64,000 nucleotides of DNA from Anodontia alba (lineage: Eukaryota > Mollusca > Bivalvia > Lucinida > Lucinidae). This document shows, piece by piece, positions 32,325 through 42,069 of this stretch. The DNA is taken from positions 61,934,963-61,998,962 of the forward strand of contig OZ024833.1 of NCBI GenBank assembly GCA_964016985.1. The letters are read 5' to 3'. Both the position numbers and the translations under genes were made by a program. The notes under the pieces were generated by a model. The model saw nothing but the letters and a program-made list of their open reading frames with translations, ran no database searches and was not told the DNA's origin. Position 1 is the first letter of the stretch. Each line of letters starts with the position of its first letter.

Positions 32325-32480
32325 ACCAGTTCTGATTACTGGCTCTATTTTTTTCAGTGTTGCGCATCAAGGGAAAGAGCAGCTAATACCATTTTAATGT
32401 CTTTGGTATGACTCGGCCGGAGATCAAACCCACAAGCTTCGGTTCATAAGGGACGCTTTACCAATTGAGTCGGCTCTTTG
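32325..32480 (-). mobile_element. tRNA-headed SINE, second type, fragment
   Basis: On the minus strand a head with A-box-like CTCAATTGGTAAAGC and B-box-like GGGTTTGATCTCCGG is followed by GAGTCATACCAAAGAC and ATTAGCTGCTCTTTCCC. Different in sequence from the SINE at 26438. Ends and target duplication not found. Confidence 0.7.
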
Positions 32481-32540
32481 TATCCAGACTATGTCATATG
32501 TGAAGAGAAATAATCCGTATAAGAAACTGAATCAGTCTGA

Positions 32541-32666
32541 CATGATCAATTGGGTATTATTTGGACAGCAAATGTTATGGTAAGACTGTGATTCAGCGTC
32601 TTATAAGACGCTGAATCACAGTCTTACCATAACATTTGCTGTCCAAATAATACCCAATTGATCATG
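32541..32666. repeat. Perfect 126-bp palindrome
   Basis: Two 63-nt arms with no spacer, centre CGTCTTA/TAAGACG at 32603/32604. I compared the arms base by base and found no mismatch. It starts CATGATCAATTGGG and ends CCCAATTGATCATG. No similarity to the other families here. Confidence 0.93.
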
Positions 32667-32878
32667 TTACCAAGTTTAATAAACCAACAAGGTTTGAGGA
32701 AAACATACCTTGGCCAAATGGGAGCAGGAAAGCTTCAGGCCTCTCCTGTGCACACACTTCGGTTAAAGCATGCATTGTAACGCCTATATCTCCTGTCAAA
32801 TTCGAATACATGTATTCGGTTGAGGAGACCGTAGTGAACGCTATGTACTAAGATATAGTTGTTATTGTACATTATATA

Positions 32879-32902
32879 CTAGAGGAAAAAAGAAACGCAA
32901 GT
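32879..32902. repeat. Tc1-like element, left TIR
   Basis: GAGGAAAAAAGAAACGCAAG matches the inverted right end over about 20 bp, with two differences nearer the tip. Confidence 0.88.
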
Positions 32903-33039
32903 ATTAATTCTGGGGTTGTATTTTTAAAGAAAATTGTGGATTTCATTTGATTGTTTAATTTTTTTATTTTTTTATTTCATTTTCTGTAATGCTATTGGTT
33001 TTAGTGTCGTATAGCAGACGACGTTTGCAATAAATAGCG

Positions 33040-34098
33040 TTAAACACAGACACCCAACGTTATTGAATAATGGGTATCAATAGCGCATGTGTCCACCACG
33101 GCTGCTGTCGCGGCTCTCACTCTTCTAACTATAGACCCGACTAAGTTGTCAATGGTCCTTTGAGGGATATTATTCCACTCTTGAATAAGAGCTAGCTGGA
33201 GCTGTGCGACGTTGTTCGGTACGTTGACGCGCTTAATGACCCTCCTGTCCAACGCATCCCAAAGGTGCTCGATTGGGTTTTAATCTGGACTGTATGGGGG
33301 CCAATCGAGCACTTGGACATTATTCTGGTTGAGGAAGTCACGACAAACCCTGGCAACATGCGGTCTCGCGTTGTCATGCTGAAACGTGAGATTATGAGCA
33401 TTGACAAGCGGGAGGACGTGAGGCATAAGCACCTGATCCCGATAGCGTACGGCTGTAAAATTACCCTGAATAACCACTAGGGGCGTTTTCATACCATGAG
33501 AAATCCCACCCCAAACCATTACGGACCCCCCTCCCCCAAATCTGTCGACTTCTCGTACGCAAGCGTCAGAATATCGCTCACCAAGACGTCGATACACTCG
33601 TTGTCGCCTATCTGACCGCTGAAGCGAAAATCGCGACTCATCGCTGAACATTACACGCCGACAGTCAGCCAGTCGAAACCGATTTGGTGCATGGGCACGC
33701 AGCCATTGCATGCGGCGTTGACGTCGCCTGGGTGTAAGGTTCGGGCCCACGTAAGGACGGCGTGGACGTAAATCGAACTCTCGCAAGCGATTTCTGACTG
33801 TCCTTGGACACACACGACGGCCATGTGTCCCGATAACTTCTCTTGCGGTCTCTGTCGCCGTCCTTACCCATTTACGAAGGTGTTCAAGACGTATACGTCT
33901 ATCTTGACGTTGCGTCGTAACCCGCGGACGTCCGCTCCTAGGACGGTCAGTTAACCTACCGGTAGCTCTAAGACGCTGAACAAAGCGCGATATCGTCGAC
34001 TCGTGCACCCCAAATTGCTGCGCGACGTCACGTTGCGACCGACCCTGCAAAATTAGAGCAATAGCTCTACCCCTATCCAGTTGCGATAAGCGTACCAT
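33040..34098 (-). pseudogene. Tc1/mariner-type DDE transposase, one nonsense codon
   Basis: Cut-and-paste transposase of the IS630-Tc1-mariner superfamily, 352 codons from ATG at 34098 to TAA at 33040. An N-terminal helix-turn-helix region (about residues 5-50, with SQRDVAQQFGVHESTISRF) is followed by a GRPR motif (56-59) and a basic linker. The DDE domain shows D153 in MFSDESRF, MVWGGIS (194-200), D242 in HDNARPH and, past the stop, E277 in NPIEHLWD, giving DD34E spacing. Codon 273 (33280-33282) is TAA where the family usually has Leu (PDLNPIEHLW); the frame stays open on both sides, so this is the only visible lesion. Start chosen at MVRLSQLDRG because the 71 upstream codons do not look like the family. 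Probably inactive: the truncated product lacks E277. Confidence 0.92.
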
Positions 34099-34363
34099 TT
34101 CTCTCAACAAACTCAAACAACAAACGTTTTGTGCAACCGATACGAATGGAACGAAAGTTCGATTTGTTAATGTGTTTAAGTCTCTACCACGCGACACTAC
34201 CCGTGCAGCACGGATATAACGAAATTCAGGTACAACGATATTGTGTAGTCTGTGTTCACCTTCAGTGATTTTGTGTGATCCATACACGGGGAAGTATACT
34301 AATGTCACCAAATACAGAAAACTAGATCAGTTTGTTCACAAACAAACCTATATAAAAATTTGA

Positions 34364-34387
34364 ACTTGCGTTTCTTTTTTCCCCAAG
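34364..34387. repeat. Tc1-like element, right TIR
   Basis: ACTTGCGTTTCTTTTTTCCC inverted match to the left end, followed by AAG and the target TA. Confidence 0.88.
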
Positions 34388-34514
34388 TAGTGCAATAACC
34401 CTATATTATTTTGACATATATCTGTATTTGAAATGAAGATATCTGCTTTAAGTACTAGATAAAACCTCAAAAGGGTTGCCATTATTGAGTATTATTGAGT
34501 ATTATTTATATATT

Positions 34515-34561
<47 letters not shown>

Positions 34562-35465
34562 TTTCAACGTAAATCCCAAATCAGTTTAAGAGCTCAGGCA
34601 ACCGCCCCCATCAGCACTCTCGGTGCTTTGATTTTTTCCCTGTATAATGATTGTATTATAAAATTGTCCGTCAACTCATAGAAGTCCGTTCAATGAAGCA
34701 ACAAGAAAAGTGCGAGTAATGGGGGGGGAATGTTGCACTGTCTCTGAGGAACACATTGAGCGTACTGGATACGCATGGTATCTTTTTTATTTTTGCCTTT
34801 TTATATAAGGAATTGTTTTGGCTTTGTGTTTGCTTTACTATAAAATGGCTCCGCCTGAAAGTGCGTCTTTTCCCCTTAACATGTTTCATGAATCCGAGTC
34901 TGCTGTTGGCAAGCTTGTGTGTTTTCCTTCCAAGACTTCCTCTTTTGACTTAACGTTATTTAACCTTTTCTTCCCTGATTTCTGAAGTGGGCTCTCCCGT
35001 CTTTGAATCGGATCAGAACCATTATTCCAGATAAAGGTCTCAGTCAAAAATCAAGCCGTCTCATCACGATCTACAATGTTTGCAAATTATTTATTTCGGT
35101 ATACAGGGTTGCACGGATCTTAATACTAAATTGAATCAGCTGTGCATTAAAATCAAATCAACGACTTTTTAACAGTTCCTAAGACTATTAATCTTTGTTT
35201 GTCCACCAGATAACAATCGTCAATGAATTCATGAGAAACAATTTCGTTCGAAGTGTAACAGTTTCCAGTACCTTTCCATGATATTGTCGTAAGTCGCGTG
35301 GACAAAAAACAATACCTTATTTTCCCCTTAGTATTCGGATGAAAAAGTCTGAGGAAACAGTATGGACCCAGCCCAGGTGCCACAGAAAACGGAGTCAAAT
35401 CAGGCCTACCAGCAGTCTTTTTCTGTTGACCGTTCCAATGTGGTTCCACTGTTGCAGTTCTTTGT
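34388..35465. other. Spacer with (ATTT)n microsatellite
   Basis: 34511-34564 is a nearly pure TATT repeat of about 13 units. The remainder is unique-looking. A degenerate F-like ATCTACAATGTTTGC end is near 35070. No gene supported. Confidence 0.5.
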
Positions 35466-35825
35466 ACAGTCGAACCTCAATAGCTCAAGCCTCTTTGGGA
35501 CCATGGAAATTCTTTCGAGACATGGCTAGTTCGAGCCACTGAGGGTTAATCATGGCACCAGTTCAGGAAGCAAATAGCGATATTTTAGGGAAACCTTTTC
35601 GATTTTCTACACAATGATTGTATGTTGAATGTACTCATTAGAATCGCCTCGATGAGGCGATTCTTATGAGTACACACAACATACAATTCCATGATCAAAA
35701 AAGAAAAAATCCCTAAATATTTGTTTTCTTGATCTATTGGAAGAATTTTGCAGGGACTGAAAAAAATGTTCGAATCATCCACGGTTAACGAGCCATCCGT
35801 GTTCGAGCCATTGAGGTTATACTGT
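35466..35825. mobile_element. Family B element, well preserved
   Basis: ACAGTCGAACCTCAATAGC at the left and GAGGTTATACTGT at the right, each beside TA. Core GTACTCATTAGAATCGCC / GGCGATTCTTATGAGTAC around TCGATGA. GGGACCATGGAAATTC and CACTGAGGGTTAATCATGG are shared with 35957. Confidence 0.88.
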
Positions 35826-35956
35826 ATTTCGGTTATTGCAGCTGTGGTTTTGTACCTTATTGTTTATTCCTCATCTTTACTTGTTTTGGTGCCTCGGGAA
35901 GGTTGGCTTCGTGCTTGTGGCCTTTTCTGACTTAGTGGGTATGGCCGTTTCTTTAT
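35826..35956. other. Spacer between twin B copies
   Basis: Short unique-looking linker with a TTGTGGCCTTTTCTGA motif reminiscent of family I. Confidence 0.35.
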
Positions 35957-36315
35957 ACAGTCGAACCTCAATGGCTCGAACATCTTTGGGACCATGGAAA
36001 TTCGTTTGAGACATGGGTAGTTCGAGCCACTGAGGGTTAATCATGGCACCAGTTCAGGAAGCAAATAGCGATAATTTAGGGAAATCTTTTCGATTTTCTA
36101 CACAGTGATTGTATGTTGAGTGTACTCATTAGAATCGCCTCGATGCGGCGATTCTAATGAGTACATACAACATACAATTTCATGATGAAATAAAAGAATT
36201 CACTAAATATTGGTTTTATTGAGCTATCGGAAGAATTTCGTAGGGACTCAAAAACGAGTTCGAATTAGCCATGGTAAACGAGCCATCGGGGTTCGAGCCA
36301 TCGAGGTTCGACTGT
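35957..36315. mobile_element. Family B element, twin of the preceding copy
   Basis: ACAGTCGAACCTCAATGGC and GAGGTTCGACTGT, both with adjoining TA. Core TTAGAATCGCCTCGATGCGG / CGATTCTAATGA has one change. Very similar to 35466-35825 and in the same orientation, so either a duplication or two related insertions. Confidence 0.9.
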
Positions 36316-36477
36316 ATTTGCCACTCATCCAGCGCTTTTTGAGACATCAACCGATAAAGGTAGTAAAATGGATGTATGGAATTCGGCGGCTGCTGTTCCC
36401 TGTACTTAACTAAGACAATAGACACATTTCGTAGATACTTGAAATAACTGGTCCCACTAGATATGCTCTGCATGTAG

Positions 36478-36599
36478 TAACTCTTTCAGTCCGATAGACC
36501 AAAACAGATACCTGTTTTCACAGAGACGGCTCGTAACAAGCCGTCTTATCTGGATCTACACTGTTTGCCATTCTGTTTATCACTTCAGACTGAAACCGC
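36478..36599. mobile_element. Short family F-like element
   Basis: AACTCTTTCAGTC and CAGACTGAAA inverted ends. Inner GAGACGGCTCGTAACAAGC / CCGTCTT and GGATCTACACTGTTTGCC. Compare 17294-17497. Confidence 0.65.
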
Positions 36600-36971
36600 T
36601 ATTTGCATCAGTGGACATGGCCTTATTCATGGACGAAAGGGTCTGGAAAGTAGGCCATATGCTTTAAACGTTATCTGTTAGAGTTCTAATTATATATATA
36701 TTACCCACATATAAACGTCTAGCGGGCATAGCGAGTAATTAATTTTATGACCCATTTACTTAATTATGTCGGGCCTATAATCGGTTTGTGAATTGATGAA
36801 ACCGTGCCCTATTAGTACCAAGATATAGCCGAGAAAAACAATGTATTCCTGATTTTGTACAATTTTAAAAAAAATGTCAAATTCATAAACCTTCAGAGGC
36901 TGGCTATGCCATTATTGGCTTTTGACAGAAGATATTTGCCTCACTTGAAGCAAGTTTTTTTTTGGTTGTTG

Positions 36972-36977
<6 letters not shown>
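36600..36977. other. Spacer, nothing recognised
   Basis: AT-rich unique-looking DNA. Confidence 0.35.

Positions 36978-37068
<91 letters not shown>
36978..37068. repeat. (TC)n microsatellite, about 90 bp
   Basis: Nearly pure TC dinucleotides with one interruption near 37040. The Ser/Leu and Arg/Glu frames in this tract are low-complexity artefacts. Confidence 0.95.
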
Positions 37069-37194
37069 GACAACAATATGCTCTTTTTTCTATCAATATT
37101 AAAACATAATGTATTTAATTCCTCTTGAGGAAATGTCATGGCTTTGACACCTGTAGATAAGAAGTATTTCAGATTAATATTTTCTTTATTTCTC

Positions 37195-37275
37195 CACGAA
37201 AACGTATGCTGTAGGCACTCATTAGAAGCGCATCCTTCATACGCTTCTTATAGGTAGTCACAAATATTTTGGTGG
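37195..37275. repeat. Degenerate A/B/C-type core hairpin
   Basis: GGCACTCATTAGAAGCGCATCC and GCTTCTTATAGGTAGTC are remnants of the core arms, with TTTCTCCACGAAAACGTATG outside, similar to 25576-25665. Confidence 0.45.
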
Positions 37276-37280
37276 AAAAA

Positions 37281-37558
37281 CATTACGAAAACATGCCTAT
37301 TCAAATATACTGAAAATTTTACAACCAAAAAATAAAAATTTTCAGATAAAAAATTCTGATATTTTTCAGGATTCTGCTCAAAACATAGATTGTGAGTACT
37401 CGTTAGAAACGCCTCGATGAGGCGGATCTAACGAGTACCAACAAACTATGTTTTGAGCAGAAACAAGAAAAATAATGAATACTCCTGTAAACCACAGTTT
37501 TACTATATAGAAGTGGGGTTTAAGGGGGTCAAAAATATATAGGCATGTTTTCGTGATG
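37281..37558 (+). mobile_element. Family A MITE, copy 8
   Basis: Ends CATTACGAAAACATG and CATGTTTTCGTGATG. Core GAAACGCCTCGATGAGGCGG has mismatches on the left and right arms, so this copy has lost perfect symmetry. Confidence 0.88.
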
Positions 37559-37581
37559 TAAGAAAACATCTATAAGTAATG

Positions 37582-37805
37582 GTTAACGTTTAGCATACTA
37601 GGTAACAATTTCGCTAGACGACATTTTGAAATATTCTTTTTTATTTATTTATTTTTTTTTTCAGAAAATGGGAGTTGAGATTTCATGCAAATTGTGTCTG
37701 GAGACAATTTGCGTGGTCAAATCCTGTTTTCGGAGAAAATTAAGGAAACAAAAAACTATCAGCAGTTTGTGGTGTGCTGAACTAGCCTAGAAAGTGATAA
37801 ATGTT
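37582..37805. mobile_element. Family E element
   Basis: GTTAACGTTTAGCATACTAG start, CTAGACGACATTTTGAAAT, TTTCATGCAAATTGTG / GACAATTTGCGTGG core, GAAAGTGATAAATGTTA end. Confidence 0.75.
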
Positions 37806-37875
37806 ACAAACGCTTTACCTAGTGTGATGGCTAACACGTATATGTTCCATGTAATGGTTAATTTCATCAATTTGC

Positions 37876-38331
37876 ATCGACAAAACCAACAAAATGGCAT
37901 GTGCGCCCTGCAAAGACTCAGATCATCCCGGCTTCCGCTTTGTCTGATCAGAGTCTTCGTATTTGCTCGTAGGGTTGCTAAGGACCCACGCTTTCTTCAT
38001 GCGAACAGCGAAGACTCACATCACACTGGGCGGATGGCCAGGTTGATCTGTCTTTGCATCACGAAAACATGCCTATATAATTTTGGCCCCCTTAAATCCC
38101 ACTTTTATGTATGAAGGGGTATACATTATATTTCTTATTTCTGCTCAAAAAATAGATTGTGTGTACTCGTTAAAACCGCCTCGTCGACGCGGTTCTAACA
38201 AGTACCCACAATCTATATTTTTTTTTTTTCTGAAAGTTTTCATTTTTTGGAGGTAAAATTCTCAATACATTTGAATAGGCGTATTTTCGTAATGGCTTAG
38301 CGCACATGCAATTTTGTTGGTTTTGTAATGA
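37876..38331. mobile_element. Family G element split by family A
   Basis: Left piece from CAAAACCAACAAAATGGC to GATCTGTCTTTG (38056). Right piece GCTTAGCGCACATGC..TTTTGTTGGTTTTG after 38294. Joined, they parallel the intact copy at 41466-41665. Confidence 0.78.
38057..38294 (-). mobile_element. Family A MITE, copy 9, inside family G
   Basis: Ends CATCACGAAAACATG and CGTATTTTCGTAATG. Core CGCCTCGTCGACGCGG imperfect. The right arm is shortened. Host G sequence on both sides allows an approximate empty site to be inferred. Confidence 0.85.
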
Positions 38332-38483
38332 GATGGCTCATTTATATAAACTTCGTATTTACGATTCTTATGCAAGAACTTACTTCTGGCAGGATTATTG
38401 GCAATACATTAAAGTGCAATGAAATATATGTCAGAAAATATACCTTATAACATGTCAGGGGGGATTTTGATGGGGTTCTTGGA

Positions 38484-38555
38484 GGTGGTGGTGGTGGTGG
38501 TGGTGTGTGTGGGGAGGGGGGAGGGGTTCAGTCAACCCCCCCCCCCCCCCCCCCC
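38484..38555. repeat. GGT/G-rich and poly-C tract
   Basis: A GGTGGT run and G-rich stretch (38484-38525) followed after ten bases by 20 C (38536-38555), which could pair as a large G:C hairpin. Confidence 0.8.
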
Positions 38556-38691
38556 TTTGACTCAAAATTTCATTTTTATGGGACATGGTGGATAAATTTG
38601 ATATATTTGAGACACGTTTCCTTATACTCGTACTTCTCTTCAACAAGTCCATTTTACTACCTGCGAATGTTGTTAAATTGCTTGATGAATG

Positions 38692-38760
38692 GCAAACAGT
38701 GTGGACCCTGATCAGACGCCGCGTTGTGCGGCGTCTGATCTGGGTCTACACTGTTTGCTT
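38692..38760. repeat. Family F core hairpin
   Basis: GGCAAACAGTGTGGACCCTG / TGGGTCTACACTGTTTGC with inner GATCAGACGCCGCG / GCGGCGTCTGATC. Followed by GGCCTGTCTGTCAGAATA as at 43170-43200. Confidence 0.8.
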
Positions 38761-38960
38761 AGGCCTGTCTGTCAGAATACGTAGAGTAAGTACGGTAATT
38801 TGATAAAATCGAACCCCCTCAGAAATCCTCCTGGATCCGCCCCTGCGTGTGCACCCAACGAAGACGTATATCAGGGATATGCTTCATCTGTGCTGTCTGA
38901 CCAGAGCATTTCCTGGGCGTGCCAGGAATTGCCATGAATCGGTGCCTTCATTATTCATTT
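38761..38960. other. Spacer, nothing recognised
   Basis: Unique-looking DNA. Confidence 0.3.
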
Positions 38961-39242
38961 GGGCTCAGTTGTTCAAAGCCTCGTAAGCTTAACGAGCTCG
39001 TTGGTGGTCAAAATGTTAACTGTTCTAGTAAGTACAATATCTAATTCAGAGGTATTTTTGCTGAAAAAAATGTGAGTAACTTTTGCAAGCTACTCACATT
39101 TTTTCAGCAAAAATACGTATGATGTATTAGTATATTAGTACTACTAATTAGATGGTGGCTAATTAGTTTATGCCATATTTTATGATCAAAGTTTTAACGA
39201 TACGTTAACTAACGACATTGTTAGTTTTTAACAACTGGGCCC
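38961..39242. mobile_element. Family H MITE, copy 2
   Basis: GGGCTCAGTTGTTCAAAGC and TTAACAACTGGGCCC ends. GCTGAAAAAAATGTGAGTAA / AGCTACTCACATTTTTTCAG core. The right arm is longer because of an inserted TAGTACTACTAATTAG-type stretch near 39128-39165. Confidence 0.87.
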
Positions 39243-39340
39243 TGAAGAATCCGTTGCTACTTACATATGTTGCTACAACAGGATGCGCAGGCTGATCTAA
39301 GTTTAAGCTTGGAGCACTTATCGTAAGGTAAATTTCTGCA

Positions 39341-39658
39341 CGTTTCGAACGTCTTTGGGACCAAAGAAATTTGTTCGAGATATGGATAGTTCGAGCCACT
39401 TAGGGTTAATCATTGTGCCAAGTCAGGAAGCAAATGGCAATAATTTGGGGATCTATACAATAATAGCATGTTAAGTGTACTCATTAGTACATAATCGATG
39501 AGGCGATTCTAATGAGTATACACAACATACAATTTCGTGATAAAAAATATATTCCTTAAATTGAGCTATGAGGAGAATTTCGTAGGGACTCCAAAAAGAG
39601 TTCGAATCAGCAATGGTAGACGATCAATCAATGTTCGAGTCACTGAGGTTTTACAGTA
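39341..39658. mobile_element. Family B element, left end missing
   Basis: Starts inside the family at TTTCGAACGTCTTTGGGACC, keeps TTCGAGCCACTTAGGGTTAA and ATTTCGTAGGGACT, and ends near GAGGTTTTACAGTA. The right half of the core is intact, the left decayed (39478-39525). Confidence 0.77.
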
Positions 39659-40609
39659 GAACATTCATTTGGTCACTGATTCTAGTTTTCTTTGTTTTGT
39701 CTGTGGTACATACATACATCACGTTGGATTGCCAGTCTAGTCTAAAACTGGAATAACCGACGTGAACGAGTATTGCTTTACAAGATGGTGGCTAATCGGT
39801 AATTAGCAACATTAATTAGCAGGAACCTGAAACAAATCAGTTGCCAGTATACAGAAGCACTAATTGTCACCGCATTTACGAGTGCCTTAAATACTGAGCA
39901 AACAGCATAGATTCAGATCAGACGCCACAGAAAGCGCCTGTGTTTAATCAGGGTCTCCACTGTCACTCAACTAGTAGTGTAAGACACTTCAACAGTTAGT
40001 GAAATGGAATTGCTGGAATTTTAGGACTAGTGTGGTAAGGGCTTATAGTGAGTAGATCGAGAGAGAAGAGTACGAATAAGTCGTATGGTTTCAGTCTCCT
40101 TTGCCAGCTAAAATGAAAACGTCTTTGGTGTATGACATTTTTTTCTTCAATTCCCAATAATTCTGTAAGCGGACAGCGAAGGCCCTGGTCTGCTTTGAAT
40201 GTGCTCTTTCTCATTGTGCCGTTTGGATTCACTTACGCACGCATACACACTCATACACACACGCTCGCACGCACGCACGCACGCACAACTGAATGCAATG
40301 CCAGGGAAGCAAATGCCTAAGCCATAGCTGCTCTGATGCCGCGCAAGACGGCTACGATTTTCACTCTTAGTCAGATAACATTTTAGCTTGTGATATTGCA
40401 TCCATACTTTTTTTTCTGTTGATCGCCTTCATTTCCATCAGTAGGCTCCGTTCTAGTTCATGTGACCCGATTCAATCAATCGCTTATTAGCAGCCATTCA
40501 TTCGCTTATTTCCGATTACTATGCTGATCTGCGTCCTGTTTATTCCCAAAGTTGCTGAGCTCCCTTATGGATTGATTGGGGATTTACTTTGTAAACATTT
40601 TGTTTGCTG
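39659..40609. other. Spacer with F-like remnant and CA/CG microsatellite
   Basis: 39899-39965 is a decayed F core (GATCAGACGCC). 40234-40288 is an imperfect CACA/CGCA tract. Short frames here have no recognised domain. Confidence 0.5.
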
Positions 40610-40637
40610 TTTATGGCATGCGCAAATGTATAATTCG

Positions 40638-40868
40638 GGCCACGCCAAGGGAAAACGTGTCTTGGGTATATGCGGACAGCGAAGGCTCAGATCAGACTGC
40701 GCATCCGCGCAGTCTGATCACAGCCTTCACTGTCTGCTAACAGAATCATAGGATACTACAGAGTGTTTGAATAGAGAGCAAAGATCCTGATGATTGATAA
40801 TTTGCGCATGCGCAGGATGATTTGAATCTGCGCACTTTGCGCATTTTCGAAGGCACTTTTTCGCTTGA
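40638..40868. mobile_element. Family G element, subtype with second hairpin
   Basis: GACAGCGAAGGCTCAGATCAG / CTGATCACAGCCTTCACTG with GACTGCGCATCCGCGCAGTC centre, then a second part GCGCATGCGCAGGATGAT and CGAAGGCACTTTTTCGCTTG. The same two-part layout is at 57621 and 60800. Confidence 0.78.
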
Positions 40869-41465
40869 CGAGGCCAGTAAAAAAGTGAAAGTGGAGGAGC
40901 TTTCGTAATTTGAATGTTCTAAATATGTGAAAGAAACACTTTAAATAGAAAAAAAATATTAGCATAAAAAGATCTATTTTTTTTTTCTTTTTTGTAGACT
41001 TTAGCAATTATCCAGTGAAACAAAGGTCTCTGTTCCTTTTTCATTTCGTTCCCCGTTTCTTATAGACGTTCAGCTTTAGCACTCTAAAGGCTAAAAGCAT
41101 CAGATGAAAATAAGCCATATTTTATTTTTACGGAAAAAAAGACTACCTTATGCCACCGAAGTTTTCGTACAGACCGGAATAATGTACGTTTTGAAAGTTA
41201 CACGTCAAGCTCTTATATACTTACTTTATAGAAGGCATTCAGAGAAATTGGTTACAAAAGATTCAATCTTTCCCTTTGAGTAACATTGTGTATGCACGCG
41301 ACGTCTTAAAGTGAAATTTGAGGCAAATAAAAGGCTCTGACAAGGCGGATTAGTTGATTCATGATCAGCATACAGGCAGGGCCCCGTGAAAACGTATCTC
41401 CAGGGCTTAAGGGGACTTAAACCATCTATTACATACACACAAAAATGAGCCAGCGCTTTATAAAA
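40869..41465. other. Spacer, nothing recognised
   Basis: Includes short A/T runs (40950-40990). No gene. Confidence 0.35.
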
Positions 41466-41665
41466 CCTACAAAATGGCATGTGCGCCCAGCGAAGACTCA
41501 GATCAGCCTGGGCATCCGCCCAGCCTGATCAGAGTCTTTGCTGTCCGCTTGAAGACAGCTTGGGTCCTTAGCTACCTATTGAGCGCACAGCAAAGACTCC
41601 GATCAGACTGGGCGGATGCCCAGGCTGATCTGAGTCTTCGCTGGGCGCACATGCGATTTTGTAGG
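41466..41665. mobile_element. Family G element, intact 200-bp copy
   Basis: Inverted ends CCTACAAAATGGCATGTGCG and CGCACATGCGATTTTGTAGG. CCCAGCGAAGACTCAGATC and GATCTGAGTCTTCGCTGGG follow inside. Each half holds its own smaller GGGCATCCGCCC-type hairpin. This is the best reference copy of the family. Confidence 0.9.
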
Positions 41666-41689
41666 TTTTGTCTTGCGCTGGCTCATATA

Positions 41690-41950
41690 AAGAGAGATAC
41701 CCGAGAAATGCAAAGCCCTTCCGAGGCACTAAAACAAGGAGAGATACGGACAACACAAAATACCAGAAATGAAACCACAGACGCACAAAGAAAGAAGAAC
41801 TGCAACAGAGGAACCGCCTTGTAACGGTTAGTAGGAAAGCTACAGTGGGCGGGGGTTGGGCTACAACAAGTTTTACTCGCGCGAAACCTCACCCTTTATT
41901 CTGATACAGTTCCAAATTAAAAACATATGGTCGGTCCGTATAGGGACCTC
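41690..41950 (-). repeat. Family I-like remnant, reversed
   Basis: On the minus strand: AGGGTGAGGTTTCGCGCG, pyrimidine block, CCGTTACAAGGCGGTTCC, TTCTTTCTTTGTGCG, GTGCCTCGGAAGGGC. Block order follows family I but the sequence has diverged. Confidence 0.5.
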
Positions 41951-42026
41951 GACCTCATCTTAGAAACATCACAGTGAAACACATATAATCAGAAACACTG
42001 TGATGAAACAAAGCAAAGTGCTCAAT

Positions 42027-42069
<43 letters not shown>

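Larger units (their letters stand above)
32879..34387 (-). mobile_element. Tc1-like transposon, nearly complete
   Basis: About 1.5 kb. Inverted ends are CTAGAGGAAAAAAGAAACG at the left and, read from the right end, CTTGGGGAAAAAAGAAACG, both running on into CAAGT. Each end is next to TA (32877-32878 and 34388-34389), the Tc1/mariner target. It encodes one transposase on the minus strand that is broken by a single stop. It is the only element in the window with coding capacity, and its ends do not match the CAGT ends of families B-D. Confidence 0.92.

Noticed and set aside
34099..34311. N-terminal extension of the transposase (71 codons upstream of MVRLSQ)
   Set aside because: Does not resemble the family; Tc1-type transposases start just before the helix-turn-helix. 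The open frame is probably chance within the element's leader.
36855..37139. Ser-Leu and Arg-Glu repeat proteins
   Set aside because: Pure TC microsatellite read on both strands.
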